Shown here one piece after another: positions 1-7,164 of a stretch of DNA of 10,152 nt. The first letter of the stretch is position 1; every line of letters begins with the position of its first letter. The notes beneath the pieces were generated by a model. It ran no database searches. It was not told the origin of the DNA and was given only the letters and a program-made list of their open reading frames with translations. A program made the translations under genes and the position numbers. This DNA is from JACDAL01 sp035646635. Its GTDB lineage: Bacteria > Actinomycetota > CADDZG01 > WHSQ01. The stretch spans positions 1 through 10,152 of the forward strand of contig DASRPA010000260.1 of the NCBI GenBank assembly GCA_035646635.1. The letters run 5' to 3'.

Positions 1-38
1 GGGGCCGGGCCGGGCGAAGCCCGTGCGAGAATCCCGCC

Positions 39-1145
39 GTGGGCCCACCAGCCAGCTTGCGAGCGGCGATCACTCTGGAGCAATCGTGGCACCGCGTCCC
101 GGGAGGAACCGCGGTCGCCGCGCTCGGTCTGGCGCGGGCACTGGCGAAGAGGCCGGGGGTCGAGCTCGTCGGCGTGGCGGCCCGGCACGCCGGGCCGGCC
201 CCGGAGCCGTGGCGGCCCACCATTCCCGTGCGCCACCTGAGCTTGCCGAGAGTCGCCCTCTATGAGTCGTGGCACCGGCTGCGGCGGCCACGGGTCCAGA
301 AAGCCACGGGGGCCGTGAACGTGATACATGCCACGACGATGGCGATTCCTCCCCGCTCGGCCCCCCTGCTCGTGACGATTCACGATCTCGCGTGGCGGCG
401 TTTTCCGCAGATGTTCACGAAGAGAGGCGTGTCGTTTTTTCGCCGCGGGCTCGCCCTGGCCATTAAGGAGGCAGACCTCGTGCTGTGCTCCTCGGAGGCG
501 ACCCTGCGAGATTGCGCCGAGGCGGGCTTCGATGAGACGAAGCTCCGCGTCGTGCCGTTGGGGGTCGAGATGGCTCCGGCGGAAGAGACCGACGTACGAC
601 GTGTACGCGTGGCCTACGGCCTCGATCGCCCCTATGTCCTGTGGACCGGGACGATCGAGCCGAGAAAGAACCTGGCCGGGTTGCTGGACGCGTTCGTGCG
701 GCTCGACCATAACCATGACCTCGACCTCGTGCTCGTCGGCCCACGCGGCTGGAACGAGGATCTCGATGGGATCGCCCACAGGGTGCGTGACAGGGTCAGG
801 ATGCTCGGCTTCGTCCCCGCCTCGGACCTCGGCCCCCTCTACGCGGGGGCCGAGGTCTTCTGCTTTCCGAGCCTGCTCGAGGGCTTCGGCTTCCCCGTGC
901 TCGAGGCCATGTCCCAGGGCACGACGGTCGTGACCTCGCGCGGCACCTCCACCGAGGAGCTGGCGGAAGGCGCGGGAGTGCTGATCGATCCGCTCGACGC
1001 CGGCTCCATCGCAGAGGGCCTAGAGCAGGCGCTCGAGCCCTCCCTTCGAGCCCGGCTCGAGCCCCTGGGCCGGGCACGGGCCGCTTCCTTCACCTGGGAG
1101 CGCTCCGCCCAGCTGGTCGCCTCCGCCTATGAGGAGGTGGCGTAA
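39..1145 (+). CDS. GT4-family glycosyltransferase (first of three), start uncertain
   Basis: A retaining GT-B glycosyltransferase of family GT4, expected to move a sugar from a nucleotide-sugar donor onto a lipid-linked or polysaccharide acceptor at the cytoplasmic face of the membrane. From the GTG at 39 it has 368 residues. The N-terminal Rossmann half includes the glycine-rich stretch WHRVPGGTAVAAL (about 17-29) and TIHDLAW (113-119). The C-terminal donor-binding half has GTIEPRKNLAGLLDAF (about 204-219), GPRGW (234-238) and the EX7E signature EGFGFPVLE (E281 to E289). The start is unsure: the frame is open to the left edge, GTG 39 has only a weak GAGA ahead of it, and TTG at 57 would give MRAAITLEQ, which matches how I remember relatives beginning. 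The gene could therefore be 5'-partial or slightly shorter. The stop TAA at 1143 lies next to the second glycosyltransferase, with which it forms an operon. The family is secure; the sugar specificity cannot be read from sequence. Confidence 0.88.
   Translation: MGPPASLRAAITLEQSWHRVPGGTAVAALGLARALAKRPGVELVGVAARHAGPAPEPWRPTIPVRHLSLPRVALYESWHRLRRPRVQKATGAVNVIHATTMAIPPRSAPLLVTIHDLAWRRFPQMFTKRGVSFFRRGLALAIKEADLVLCSSEATLRDCAEAGFDETKLRVVPLGVEMAPAEETDVRRVRVAYGLDRPYVLWTGTIEPRKNLAGLLDAFVRLDHNHDLDLVLVGPRGWNEDLDGIAHRVRDRVRMLGFVPASDLGPLYAGAEVFCFPSLLEGFGFPVLEAMSQGTTVVTSRGTSTEELAEGAGVLIDPLDAGSIAEGLEQALEPSLRARLEPLGRARAASFTWERSAQLVASAYEEVA
1131..1137 (+). promoter_or_regulatory. Strong Shine-Dalgarno deciding the start of the second glycosyltransferase
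   Basis: GAGGAGG lies inside the last codons of the first glycosyltransferase. It is 7 nt upstream of ATC at 1145 but over 30 nt upstream of TTG at 1169, the first conventional start codon in frame. The in-frame stop TGA at 1130-1132 rules out any start further upstream. The spacing favours initiation at or near 1145. Confidence 0.6.
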
Positions 1146-1168
1146 TCAAGCGCGTCGGCATCAACCTC

Positions 1169-2296
1169 TTGTGGATGCTCCCAGGGGTGGTGGGCGGCTC
1201 CGAGACCTATATGACGAGGCTGCTGTCGGGCATCGCCGAACACCCCTCGAACCTCGAGTACACGATCTTCGCCCTGCCTCAGCTGGCCTCCTCGCATCCT
1301 GAGCTCGAGAGAAGCTTCAAGGTCTCCTACGCCCCCCTCAGCGGGCAGTGGAAGTCCTTTCGCATCGCCGGCGAAAACACGTGGCTCGCGGCTCAGTGCC
1401 GCAAGCGCAGGATCGACCTCGTCCACCACGCCGGCGGCATCGTCCCCTTCGTGCACCGCGCGCGCCCGCTGCTCACCATCCACGACCTCCAGTACCTCTA
1501 CTACCCCGAGTACTTCACCCGCACCAAGCTCTCCTATCTGCGAGCGATGGTTCCCCGCTCGGCGGAGGCCGCCCGCCTGGTGCTAACTCCCAGCGAGTTC
1601 TCTCGCCGCTGCGTCATCGAGCGGCTCGGGATCGACCCCAGCATCGTGAGAGTCGTTCCGCACGGGATCTCGCTGCGCACGACCAAGGTCACCTCCGGAG
1701 ACGTGCGCGCCCGCTACTCGCTCGGCGGCCCCTTTTTTCTCTATCCGGCCGCCAGCTACCCGCACAAGAACCACCTCGTCCTGCTGGAGGCGTTCTCGCG
1801 CCTGCGCGAGGCCCACCCCGATGCCCTGCTCGTACTAACCGGCGCCAAAGCGTGGATGGAGTGGAGCGTGGCACGCGAGATGGGAGAGCGCATCGAGGCC
1901 GAGATCGCCAAGCTGAGGCTGGAAGACTCGGTAAGGCGTCTCGGCTACATCTCGAGCGAGGACCTCGCGGCCCTCTACTCGGAGGCCGCCGCGCTGACGT
2001 TCCCATCGCGCTTCGAGGGCTTCGGCGCCCCCGTGCTCGAAGCCATGGCGCGCGGCTGCCCGGTCATCGCGTCCGACGCGACCGCGGTCCCCGAGGTCCT
2101 AGGAGCGGCCGGGATGCTGGTCTCTCCGGACAACGCCTCCCACTGGACCGAGGCGATGCGAGACATGCTCGAGAACCCGGAGCTCGCAGGCACGTTCAGA
2201 AAAACCGGCCTCGACCGAGCGGGCGAGTTCGGCTGGGACCGCTCCGCCTCCATCCTCCAGGACGCCTATCGCCACGGCCTCGAGACGACTCTGTGA
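1169..2296 (+). CDS. GT4-family glycosyltransferase (second of three); true start probably ATC at 1145
   Basis: A GT-B, GT4-family glycosyltransferase of 375 residues counted from TTG 1169. Visible landmarks are PGVVGGSETYMTRLL (5-19, the glycine-rich N-terminal loop), LLTIHDLQYLYYPEYF (101-116), YPAASYPHKNHLVLLEAF (about 192-209, the donor-domain strand and helix), TGAKAW (224-229) and the EX7E motif EGFGAPVLE (E283 to E291). TTG 1169 has no Shine-Dalgarno, and starting there removes the first Rossmann strand. The codons just upstream read IKRVGINLL, which joined to the downstream residues gives the N-terminus typical of these enzymes. That extension begins with ATC at 1145, 7 nt after GAGGAGG and overlapping the preceding TAA by one base. 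Coordinates here use the first conventional start. The stop TGA overlaps the GTG start of the third glycosyltransferase. The role is inferred as one step of surface-glycan assembly; substrate unknown. Confidence 0.9.
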   Translation: MWMLPGVVGGSETYMTRLLSGIAEHPSNLEYTIFALPQLASSHPELERSFKVSYAPLSGQWKSFRIAGENTWLAAQCRKRRIDLVHHAGGIVPFVHRARPLLTIHDLQYLYYPEYFTRTKLSYLRAMVPRSAEAARLVLTPSEFSRRCVIERLGIDPSIVRVVPHGISLRTTKVTSGDVRARYSLGGPFFLYPAASYPHKNHLVLLEAFSRLREAHPDALLVLTGAKAWMEWSVAREMGERIEAEIAKLRLEDSVRRLGYISSEDLAALYSEAAALTFPSRFEGFGAPVLEAMARGCPVIASDATAVPEVLGAAGMLVSPDNASHWTEAMRDMLENPELAGTFRKTGLDRAGEFGWDRSASILQDAYRHGLETTL

Positions 2297-3516
2297 GGCT
2301 TGGAGTTATCGCTCCCCACTTCGAGCCCGATCTCGCTCCCACCGGGGAAGTCATCACCCGCATCGTCCACGAGCTGGGGCGCAGGGGACACGAGATACAC
2401 GTTGTCACATCGTTCCCCTTCTACAAGGAGCACCGTGTCGAGAGCGCCTACGCCGGGAGGCTGGTGCGCACGGAGGACACGCCGTGGGGGCGGATCATCC
2501 GTGTGCATCCCTTTCCGGGCAGCGACAAGTCGGATCTGGTGCGCAGGGCGGCATCGTTCCTCGGCTTCAGCGCGCTGGCCACGAGCTCGGCCCTGCTCAC
2601 CGGACGCTTCGACTGCGTCCTGGCGCTTTCCCCCCCGCTGACTCTGGGAGTGGCGGGATGGCTGGTCGCTAAGAGGAGCTCGTGCCCATTCGTGTTCACG
2701 ATCCACGACGTCTACCCGGATGTCGTGGTTGAGCTCGGCCGGCTCACGAACCCGGGTCTGATCAAAGCAGCCTCTGCGCTCGAACGTTTCTGCTACGAGC
2801 GCGCCGACGCCGTGACCGTGCTGTCGGAGGAGCTGAGGCAAAACGTCGCGCGCAAGACCAGCAACCCCTCGAAGGTGAGGGTCATCACGAACTTCGTCGA
2901 CACCGGCTGGATCACCCCGTCGAACAAGCACAACGCCTATCGTGAGGAGCACGGCCTCGACGGCAAGACCGTGGTCATGTACGCGGGCAATGTGGGCCTG
3001 TCGCAGTCGCTCGACCTGGTCCTCGACGCAGCTCGTGCGCTCGCCTCGGAAAAGGATGTCTGCTTCGTGGTCAACGGCCAAGGCTCGGCCCGCCCCCAGC
3101 TCGAAGCCGCGGCGCGCACGCTTCCCAACGTCTCTTTCGTCGACATGCAACCGGTGGAGCGCCTTCCCGAGTTGCTGAGCGCAGCCGACATCCACCTCGT
3201 CCCCCTCAAGAAAGGGCTGGCGCGCAGCAGCGTGCCGTCCAAGACCTACTCGATCCTCGCCTCGGGCCGGGCGTTGATCGCCAGCGTCGACCAGGCCTCC
3301 GAAGTGGCGCGCCTAGTGGAGCGCTCGGGCGGGGGCCTGGTGGTGCCGCCAGAGGACTCCGGCGCGTTCGTGGCGGCGGTCACCAAGCTGGTTTCGGATG
3401 CCAGCCTGCGCCTGAAGATGGGGGCGGCGGGACGGCGCTATGTCGAGGGCCAGGCGTCCCCGGCCGTCATCGCCCAGGCCTACGAGAGCCTGTTCGTGGA
3501 GCTGCGCCGCGCCTAA
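2293..3516 (+). CDS. GT4-family glycosyltransferase, WbuB/WcaI-like (third of three)
   Basis: A 407-residue glycosyltransferase resembling the WbuB/WcaI branch of GT4, whose members add amino or deoxy sugars during O-antigen or colanic acid synthesis. The start is GTG at 2293, sharing GTGA with the stop of the previous gene, so it is probably translated by coupling; it begins MRLGVIAPHFEPD. Other landmarks are ALSPPLTLGVAGWLVAK (111-127), FTIHDVYPDVVVELG (135-149, the counterpart of the QDLYPD motif in WbuB), NFVDTGW (200-206), MYAGNVGLSQSLDLVLDAA (229-247) and SVPSKTYSILASGRALIASV (313-332), which contains the sugar-nucleotide binding loop of this branch. Compared with the first two enzymes it belongs to a different GT4 subgroup, so the three probably add different residues to one glycan. 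It is the last gene of the + strand operon and converges on the esterase gene. Acceptor and donor cannot be assigned. Confidence 0.9.
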   Translation: MRLGVIAPHFEPDLAPTGEVITRIVHELGRRGHEIHVVTSFPFYKEHRVESAYAGRLVRTEDTPWGRIIRVHPFPGSDKSDLVRRAASFLGFSALATSSALLTGRFDCVLALSPPLTLGVAGWLVAKRSSCPFVFTIHDVYPDVVVELGRLTNPGLIKAASALERFCYERADAVTVLSEELRQNVARKTSNPSKVRVITNFVDTGWITPSNKHNAYREEHGLDGKTVVMYAGNVGLSQSLDLVLDAARALASEKDVCFVVNGQGSARPQLEAAARTLPNVSFVDMQPVERLPELLSAADIHLVPLKKGLARSSVPSKTYSILASGRALIASVDQASEVARLVERSGGGLVVPPEDSGAFVAAVTKLVSDASLRLKMGAAGRRYVEGQASPAVIAQAYESLFVELRRA

Positions 3517-3523
3517 AAAGGAC

Positions 3524-3572
3524 GCCGAGTGGTGGGGAGGTGGTCATATAGATCATCTGACCACCACTCGGC
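3524..3572. terminator. Perfect 12-bp inverted repeat, terminator between convergent genes
   Basis: GCCGAGTGGTGG at 3524-3535 is the exact reverse complement of CCACCACTCGGC at 3561-3572, around a 25-nt loop. An alternative inner hairpin, GGTGGTCA at 3539-3546 with TGACCACC at 3558-3565, uses part of the same right arm, so the two folds exclude each other. For - strand transcripts the stem starts 2 nt after the esterase stop and is followed by GTCC and then five Ts, which fits an intrinsic terminator. For + strand transcripts no T-run follows. The arm recurs at 5707-5721. Confidence 0.7.
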
Positions 3573-3574
3573 AA

Positions 3575-4219
3575 TCAAAAGCTCTGGGCGAGCCAGGCCC
3601 CCAGCTCGGCGAGATAGTCCGGGTCGATCGAGTGGCCCATGGCGCTCTCCCGATAGGTGACCGCGGCCCCCGCTTCCTCCAGAGTCGCCTGGGCCCGGCG
3701 GGAGAAGGCCACCTCGATGACCGGATCTTGGGTGCCGTGGCCGATGGCTACCGGCAGGCCTGAGGCGTTGCCGAGATTCAGCTCGAAGCCCTCGACCTCG
3801 GGGATGAAGCCCGAGAGACAGAGGAGACCCGCCGTGCGAGGCCGTCCGGAGCCGAGCCCCAGCGCATAGCTCATCACCGCTCCCTGAGAGAAGCCGCCCA
3901 GCACGGTGTTCTTCATGGGAATGCCGCTCGCACTGAGCAGCGCGTCAAGCCACGCCGCGGCGGCGGCGTAGGTGGGATGAAAAGTGGTCTCGTCCGGATA
4001 GCCGACCCGGTGCACGACGTACCAGTGGGCTCCGCCCGGCGGCAAGGACAGGGGGCCGCGTGGGCACACGCCGAGCAGCCTCCGCTCGGGATCGAGGACA
4101 TCGAACAGCGGGTAGAGGTCGTGCTCGTCGGCGCCGCGGCCGTGGAACAGCACGAGGGCCCCGGCCGGCTCCGACGCCGCCGGTCTCGCTAGGTGGCGCA
4201 GGCTCCCCTCGCTACTCAC
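3575..4219 (-). CDS. Alpha/beta-hydrolase, phospholipase/carboxylesterase family
   Basis: A 214-residue serine hydrolase of the phospholipase/carboxylesterase family (Abhydrolase_2 type), cytoplasmic by lack of any signal peptide. The fold is clear: oxyanion-loop motif LVLFHGRGADEHDLYPL (about 22-38), nucleophile elbow GGFSQG with Ser111, acid GTQDPVI with Asp165, and base MGHSID with His196, all in the usual order and spacing. Length is normal for the family (about 200-225). Members hydrolyse carboxyl esters or acyl chains from small esters or lysophospholipids; the natural substrate here is not known. It starts at GTG 4219 with AGAGG about 9 nt upstream, and its first 8 bases overlap the end of the LCP gene, so the two are probably co-translated. 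The neighbourhood hints at work on envelope lipids or acylated glycans, but that is only inference. Confidence 0.9.
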   Translation of the reverse strand: MSSEGSLRHLARPAASEPAGALVLFHGRGADEHDLYPLFDVLDPERRLLGVCPRGPLSLPPGGAHWYVVHRVGYPDETTFHPTYAAAAAWLDALLSASGIPMKNTVLGGFSQGAVMSYALGLGSGRPRTAGLLCLSGFIPEVEGFELNLGNASGLPVAIGHGTQDPVIEVAFSRRAQATLEEAGAAVTYRESAMGHSIDPDYLAELGAWLAQSF

Positions 4220-5660
4220 TGCGGCAGACCTCTGGCACCGCCCCCGGCTTGGGAACGGGCAAGGCTTGAATCTGGACCACCGGCTCCGTGCGCAGTCGCT
4301 TGGGTCCGACGATCACCGCGACATCGATCCCCGCCTTGGTCTGGCCCGCCCTGACCCTCACAGCGGGAACCGCAGCCGACACGAGATTCGCCATCTTGGC
4401 GGCCTCGGGTTCGTCCTTGCTGTAGATGATCACCGTTTCCTTGTAGTTGAAGCGCTCGGCATTGGCGACCTCTACGACATCGAGGGAGCCTTGAGAGGTC
4501 CGAATCGCCTTCTCCAGGGCGCGCTCGGCGGCGGCGGCGGCACCGTCCTTGTAGGTCCCGTTATAAACGCCGATGCTCACGGAGTCGGGGTCGATGTTCG
4601 GCACGTTGTCGGCCTCGGCCGGCGACTCCTCTCGGGCGAGCGCCTCGAACATGACCCTCATGGCCGGCATGTCGGGGACGACTATGGAGAGTCCGTTGGC
4701 CGCCGTCCCGATGCCGAGGTTGGGGGCGGTATAGGCCTCGAACTGCGCCGGGTTGAAGGCCCTGAAGCGCTGCCCTATGCGAAGGAGCTCGAGCAGGCCG
4801 GTGTCTCGGTCCACCGAGATGTTGTGCTTGAGCACCTCTTGCAGATCCTGGATGCGGCTGAGATGCAGCAGCGTGTCTACGGAGGTGATCTTGTCGATGG
4901 CCGCGGCCATGAACTTCTGCTGGTTCTGGATGCGCCCCAGATCACCACCCTCTACCGAGTGGCGCGAGCGCACGAAGCGGACCGCCTTGCGCCCGCTGAA
5001 GTGCACGACACCGGGCTCGGGGATCACGAGCCCGGTGTTGGGATCGAACTCGATGGCTTCGGGGACGCACACATCCACGCCGCCGATGGCGTCGACGAGA
5101 TCCTTGAACCCTGCGATGTTGATCTGGACGTAGCGGTCGATGTCGAGCTTGGTCAGCTCCTCCACGGTCCGGACCATCGGGTTGACCCCCTGCTCGAGGG
5201 CGGCATTGATCTTGTTCTTCTCGTTCCCCACGGGCACCCACAGGTCGCGCGGGAACTGCACCATCGTAATGTGGTCCGACGCGAGATCGATCTGAGCCAG
5301 GATCAGAGTGTCGGCGCGCTCGCCGGGCACGTCGCCGGCGCCCAGATCGATCTTCTCCTCCTCGGAGAGTCCCTCACGGGAGTCGGAGCCCACCAGCAGC
5401 ACGAGCTCGGGCTGACCTTCGGGCTTGGGAGAGTCGGAGTTTGAGAGGATGGGCCCGCCCTCCTTGATCTCGTTTTCGGTGGAGAAAAAGACCCAGGCCG
5501 TCCAGCCCGCAACGCCGACCACGACGAGCAAGACAACGATGCCGGTGAGGGCCCACTTGTTCTTGAGCAGACGCGGCAACCTGCGCTGGCGCACGCGGCC
5601 CCCCCTGATCATGCCCGTGAGCCGGTCGGGGCCCAGCCGCTCTTTTCTTCTCACACCCAT
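4212..5660 (-). CDS. LytR-CpsA-Psr (LCP) family cell-wall polymer ligase with LytR_C domain
   Basis: LCP proteins are membrane-anchored phosphotransferases that transfer lipid-linked glycopolymers (teichoic acids, capsules, arabinogalactan) onto peptidoglycan outside the membrane. This one has 482 residues: a basic cytoplasmic N-terminus (1-36), one membrane helix (about 37-59), a linker, the LCP domain (about 85-256) and a C-terminal LytR_C domain (about 358-454). Typical LCP motifs are present: VGSDSREG (90-97), ERADTLILAQID (114-125), FPRDLWVP (136-143), KINAALEQG (150-158), INIAGFKDLVDAIGGVDVCV (180-199), RFVRSRH (228-234) and GDLGRIQNQQKF (239-250), including the Arg and Asp residues that bind the pyrophosphate lipid. 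AGAAGG directly abuts ATG 5660, leaving no spacer, whereas GTG at 5654 (codon 3) is 6 nt away and is probably the real start. It sits between a lyase and an esterase, and faces a glycosyltransferase operon that may make its substrate. Confidence 0.94.
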   Translation of the reverse strand: MGVRRKERLGPDRLTGMIRGGRVRQRRLPRLLKNKWALTGIVVLLVVVGVAGWTAWVFFSTENEIKEGGPILSNSDSPKPEGQPELVLLVGSDSREGLSEEEKIDLGAGDVPGERADTLILAQIDLASDHITMVQFPRDLWVPVGNEKNKINAALEQGVNPMVRTVEELTKLDIDRYVQINIAGFKDLVDAIGGVDVCVPEAIEFDPNTGLVIPEPGVVHFSGRKAVRFVRSRHSVEGGDLGRIQNQQKFMAAAIDKITSVDTLLHLSRIQDLQEVLKHNISVDRDTGLLELLRIGQRFRAFNPAQFEAYTAPNLGIGTAANGLSIVVPDMPAMRVMFEALAREESPAEADNVPNIDPDSVSIGVYNGTYKDGAAAAAERALEKAIRTSQGSLDVVEVANAERFNYKETVIIYSKDEPEAAKMANLVSAAVPAVRVRAGQTKAGIDVAVIVGPKRLRTEPVVQIQALPVPKPGAVPEVCRSE

Positions 5661-5671
5661 CCTTCTAGGCT

Positions 5672-5716
5672 CGAGTGGTCGTAAATGGTCACTGTGTGAC
5701 CTTTATCCACCACTCG
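5672..5716. repeat. Imperfect palindrome between lyase and LCP genes, related to the 3524-3572 hairpin
   Basis: Two 21-nt arms (5672-5692 and 5696-5716) flank the 3-nt loop TGT. I count 17 of 21 positions paired, with perfect outer (CGAGTGGT/ACCACTCG) and inner (GGTCAC/GTGACC) blocks. The stretch 5707-5721, CCACCACTCGGCAAT, is identical to 3561-3575 in the terminator downstream of the esterase. Both elements carry an inner GGTCA...TGACC core. On the - strand it lies about 24 nt after the lyase stop and 11 nt before the LCP start. It could terminate the lyase transcript, protect its 3' end or control LCP expression; no clean T-run follows it. Confidence 0.6.
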
Positions 5717-5739
5717 GCAATGGCGACTGGGAAACAGGG

Positions 5740-7140
5740 TCAGGCTCGCCCGGGCACGCCGGGCTCGGTCATGGGGGCCACATCGAGGACCTTGTCGAGC
5801 TGATCCTCGTCCATGAGCCCGTGGGCCAGAACGACCTCACGAATCGTCTTGCGCTCGGCGTGAGCCTCCTTGGCGAGCTTCGCGGTCTGCTCGTAGCCGA
5901 TGTAGTCGGTGAGAGCGGTACACAGCATCAGCGACTGCTCGAGCAGCTCCCGGCAGCGAGCCTCGTCCGCCTCGATCCCCTCCACGCAGCGCTCGGTGAA
6001 CGCATGCACGCCGTTTGTAAGAAGCCTCATGCCGAACAGGAGGTTGTAGCCGAACACCGGCCAGAACACGTTGAGATCGAGCTGGCCCCCGTGTGCCGCG
6101 AGCGAGCACACCTCGTCGCAACCGATGACCTGAAAGCAGACCATGTTCATCATCTCGGCCATGGACGGATTGACCTTGCCGGGCATGATCGATGAGCCCG
6201 GCTGCACCGGCGGCAGGATGATCTCCCCGATGCCGGTCCGGGGGCCGGAGGTCAAGAGCCTGATGTCGGAGGCGATGCGGGAGATCTCGACCGCGGCGTT
6301 GCGGACCGCGCTGGAGAGATGCGCCATGTCGCCCCCCGACTGGGTGAGGCGAAAGAAGTTGTCGCCGCGCCGCACCGAGAAGCCGGTGATGTCTGAGATG
6401 TAGGCCACGATCCCGTCGATGTAGGCGGGCTCGGCGTTGATACCGGTGCCGGCAGCGGTCGCCCCTATGTTGAGCTCCTCCAAGCCAGTGGCGGCCTCGC
6501 CGACGCGCGAGGAGGCGATGCGGACGGCCGCGCCCCAGCCGGAGAACTCCTGACCCAGGCGCATGGGAACTGCATCCTGGAGGTGCGTGCGAGACGACTT
6601 GAGCACATGGTCGAACTCACCTGCCTTGGCGTCGAAGGCGTCCGCGAGGCTCTCGAGGGCCTGGCGCAGGCCCGGCACCAGACGCAGGGCGCCGAGCCTG
6701 ACCGCGGTGGGGTTTGCATCGTTGGACGACTGCGCCATGTTGACGTGGTCGTTGGCGTTGACTGTGCGGTCGGCGCCGCGCTCGCCTCCGAGAAGCTCCG
6801 AGGCGCGATTCGCCAGCACCTCGTTGACGTTCATGTTGTGAGAGGTCCCGGCCCCCGCCTGCCACGGGTCGATGACGAAGTGTTCGTCGTGCTCTCCTGC
6901 CAGCGCCTCGTCGGCCGCCTTGACGATCGCGTCGCCGATCTTCTTATCGAGTCTGCCGGTATCCATGTTGGCGAGGGCGGCGCCCTTTTTGACAACGATC
7001 ATGCCCCACAGATAGTCCGGCTGCGGCGGTTGCCCCGAGATGCGGAAGTTGTCGCGCGCTCTGCCCGTCTGGGCGCCGTAGAGCGCCTCGGACGGCACCC
7101 GAACTTCTCCGAGCGTGTCTCTTTCGGTTCTGTCGCTCAC
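5740..7140 (-). CDS. Aspartase/fumarase superfamily lyase, more like aspartate ammonia-lyase (AspA)
   Basis: A 466-residue member of the class II fumarase/aspartase superfamily, tetrameric cytoplasmic enzymes that eliminate ammonia or water to form fumarate. Active-site segments are all present: GAGTSHNMNVNEV (96-108), SSND (138-141), RTHLQDAVP (184-192, catalytic-region His186) and the family signature GSSIMPGKVNP (315-325, with the catalytic Ser in GSS). Much of the sequence reads like aspartase: VKKGAALANMDTGRL (50-64), LTSGPRTGIGEIILP (296-310), MNMVCFQVIG (331-340) and the ending MTEPGVPGRA. SSND, however, is the form usual in fumarases; aspartases generally have STND. The reaction is therefore L-aspartate to fumarate plus ammonia, or malate/fumarate interconversion, with the first slightly favoured. 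The start GTG 7140 is supported by AGGAGG 6 nt upstream. Upstream lie a dyad and three 33-bp repeats; downstream is a palindrome before the LCP gene. Family is secure, substrate not. Confidence 0.9.
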   Translation of the reverse strand: MSDRTERDTLGEVRVPSEALYGAQTGRARDNFRISGQPPQPDYLWGMIVVKKGAALANMDTGRLDKKIGDAIVKAADEALAGEHDEHFVIDPWQAGAGTSHNMNVNEVLANRASELLGGERGADRTVNANDHVNMAQSSNDANPTAVRLGALRLVPGLRQALESLADAFDAKAGEFDHVLKSSRTHLQDAVPMRLGQEFSGWGAAVRIASSRVGEAATGLEELNIGATAAGTGINAEPAYIDGIVAYISDITGFSVRRGDNFFRLTQSGGDMAHLSSAVRNAAVEISRIASDIRLLTSGPRTGIGEIILPPVQPGSSIMPGKVNPSMAEMMNMVCFQVIGCDEVCSLAAHGGQLDLNVFWPVFGYNLLFGMRLLTNGVHAFTERCVEGIEADEARCRELLEQSLMLCTALTDYIGYEQTAKLAKEAHAERKTIREVVLAHGLMDEDQLDKVLDVAPMTEPGVPGRA

Positions 7141-7146
7141 GTTGGT

Positions 7147-7152
7147 CCTCCT
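7147..7152 (-). promoter_or_regulatory. Shine-Dalgarno of the lyase gene
   Basis: On the - strand this reads AGGAGG, 6 nt before the GTG at 7140. It is a full match to the anti-Shine-Dalgarno core and fixes the lyase start. Confidence 0.75.
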
Positions 7153-7164
7153 GCTGAGAAATAT

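Noticed and set aside
1348..2292. Open frame running into the third glycosyltransferase, which would make it 722 residues long
   Set aside because: This stretch is the out-of-frame shadow of the second glycosyltransferase; its translation is Arg/Pro-rich with no domain, and GTG 2293 gives a full-length normal enzyme.
2266..3195. Long - strand open frame (309 codons) opposite the third glycosyltransferase
   Set aside because: Antisense shadow of a well-supported gene; no motif and no credible start.
4266..5444. Long + strand open frame (392 codons) opposite the LCP gene
   Set aside because: It is the antisense of a clear LCP coding sequence, with no recognisable domain; long antisense frames are expected at this GC content.
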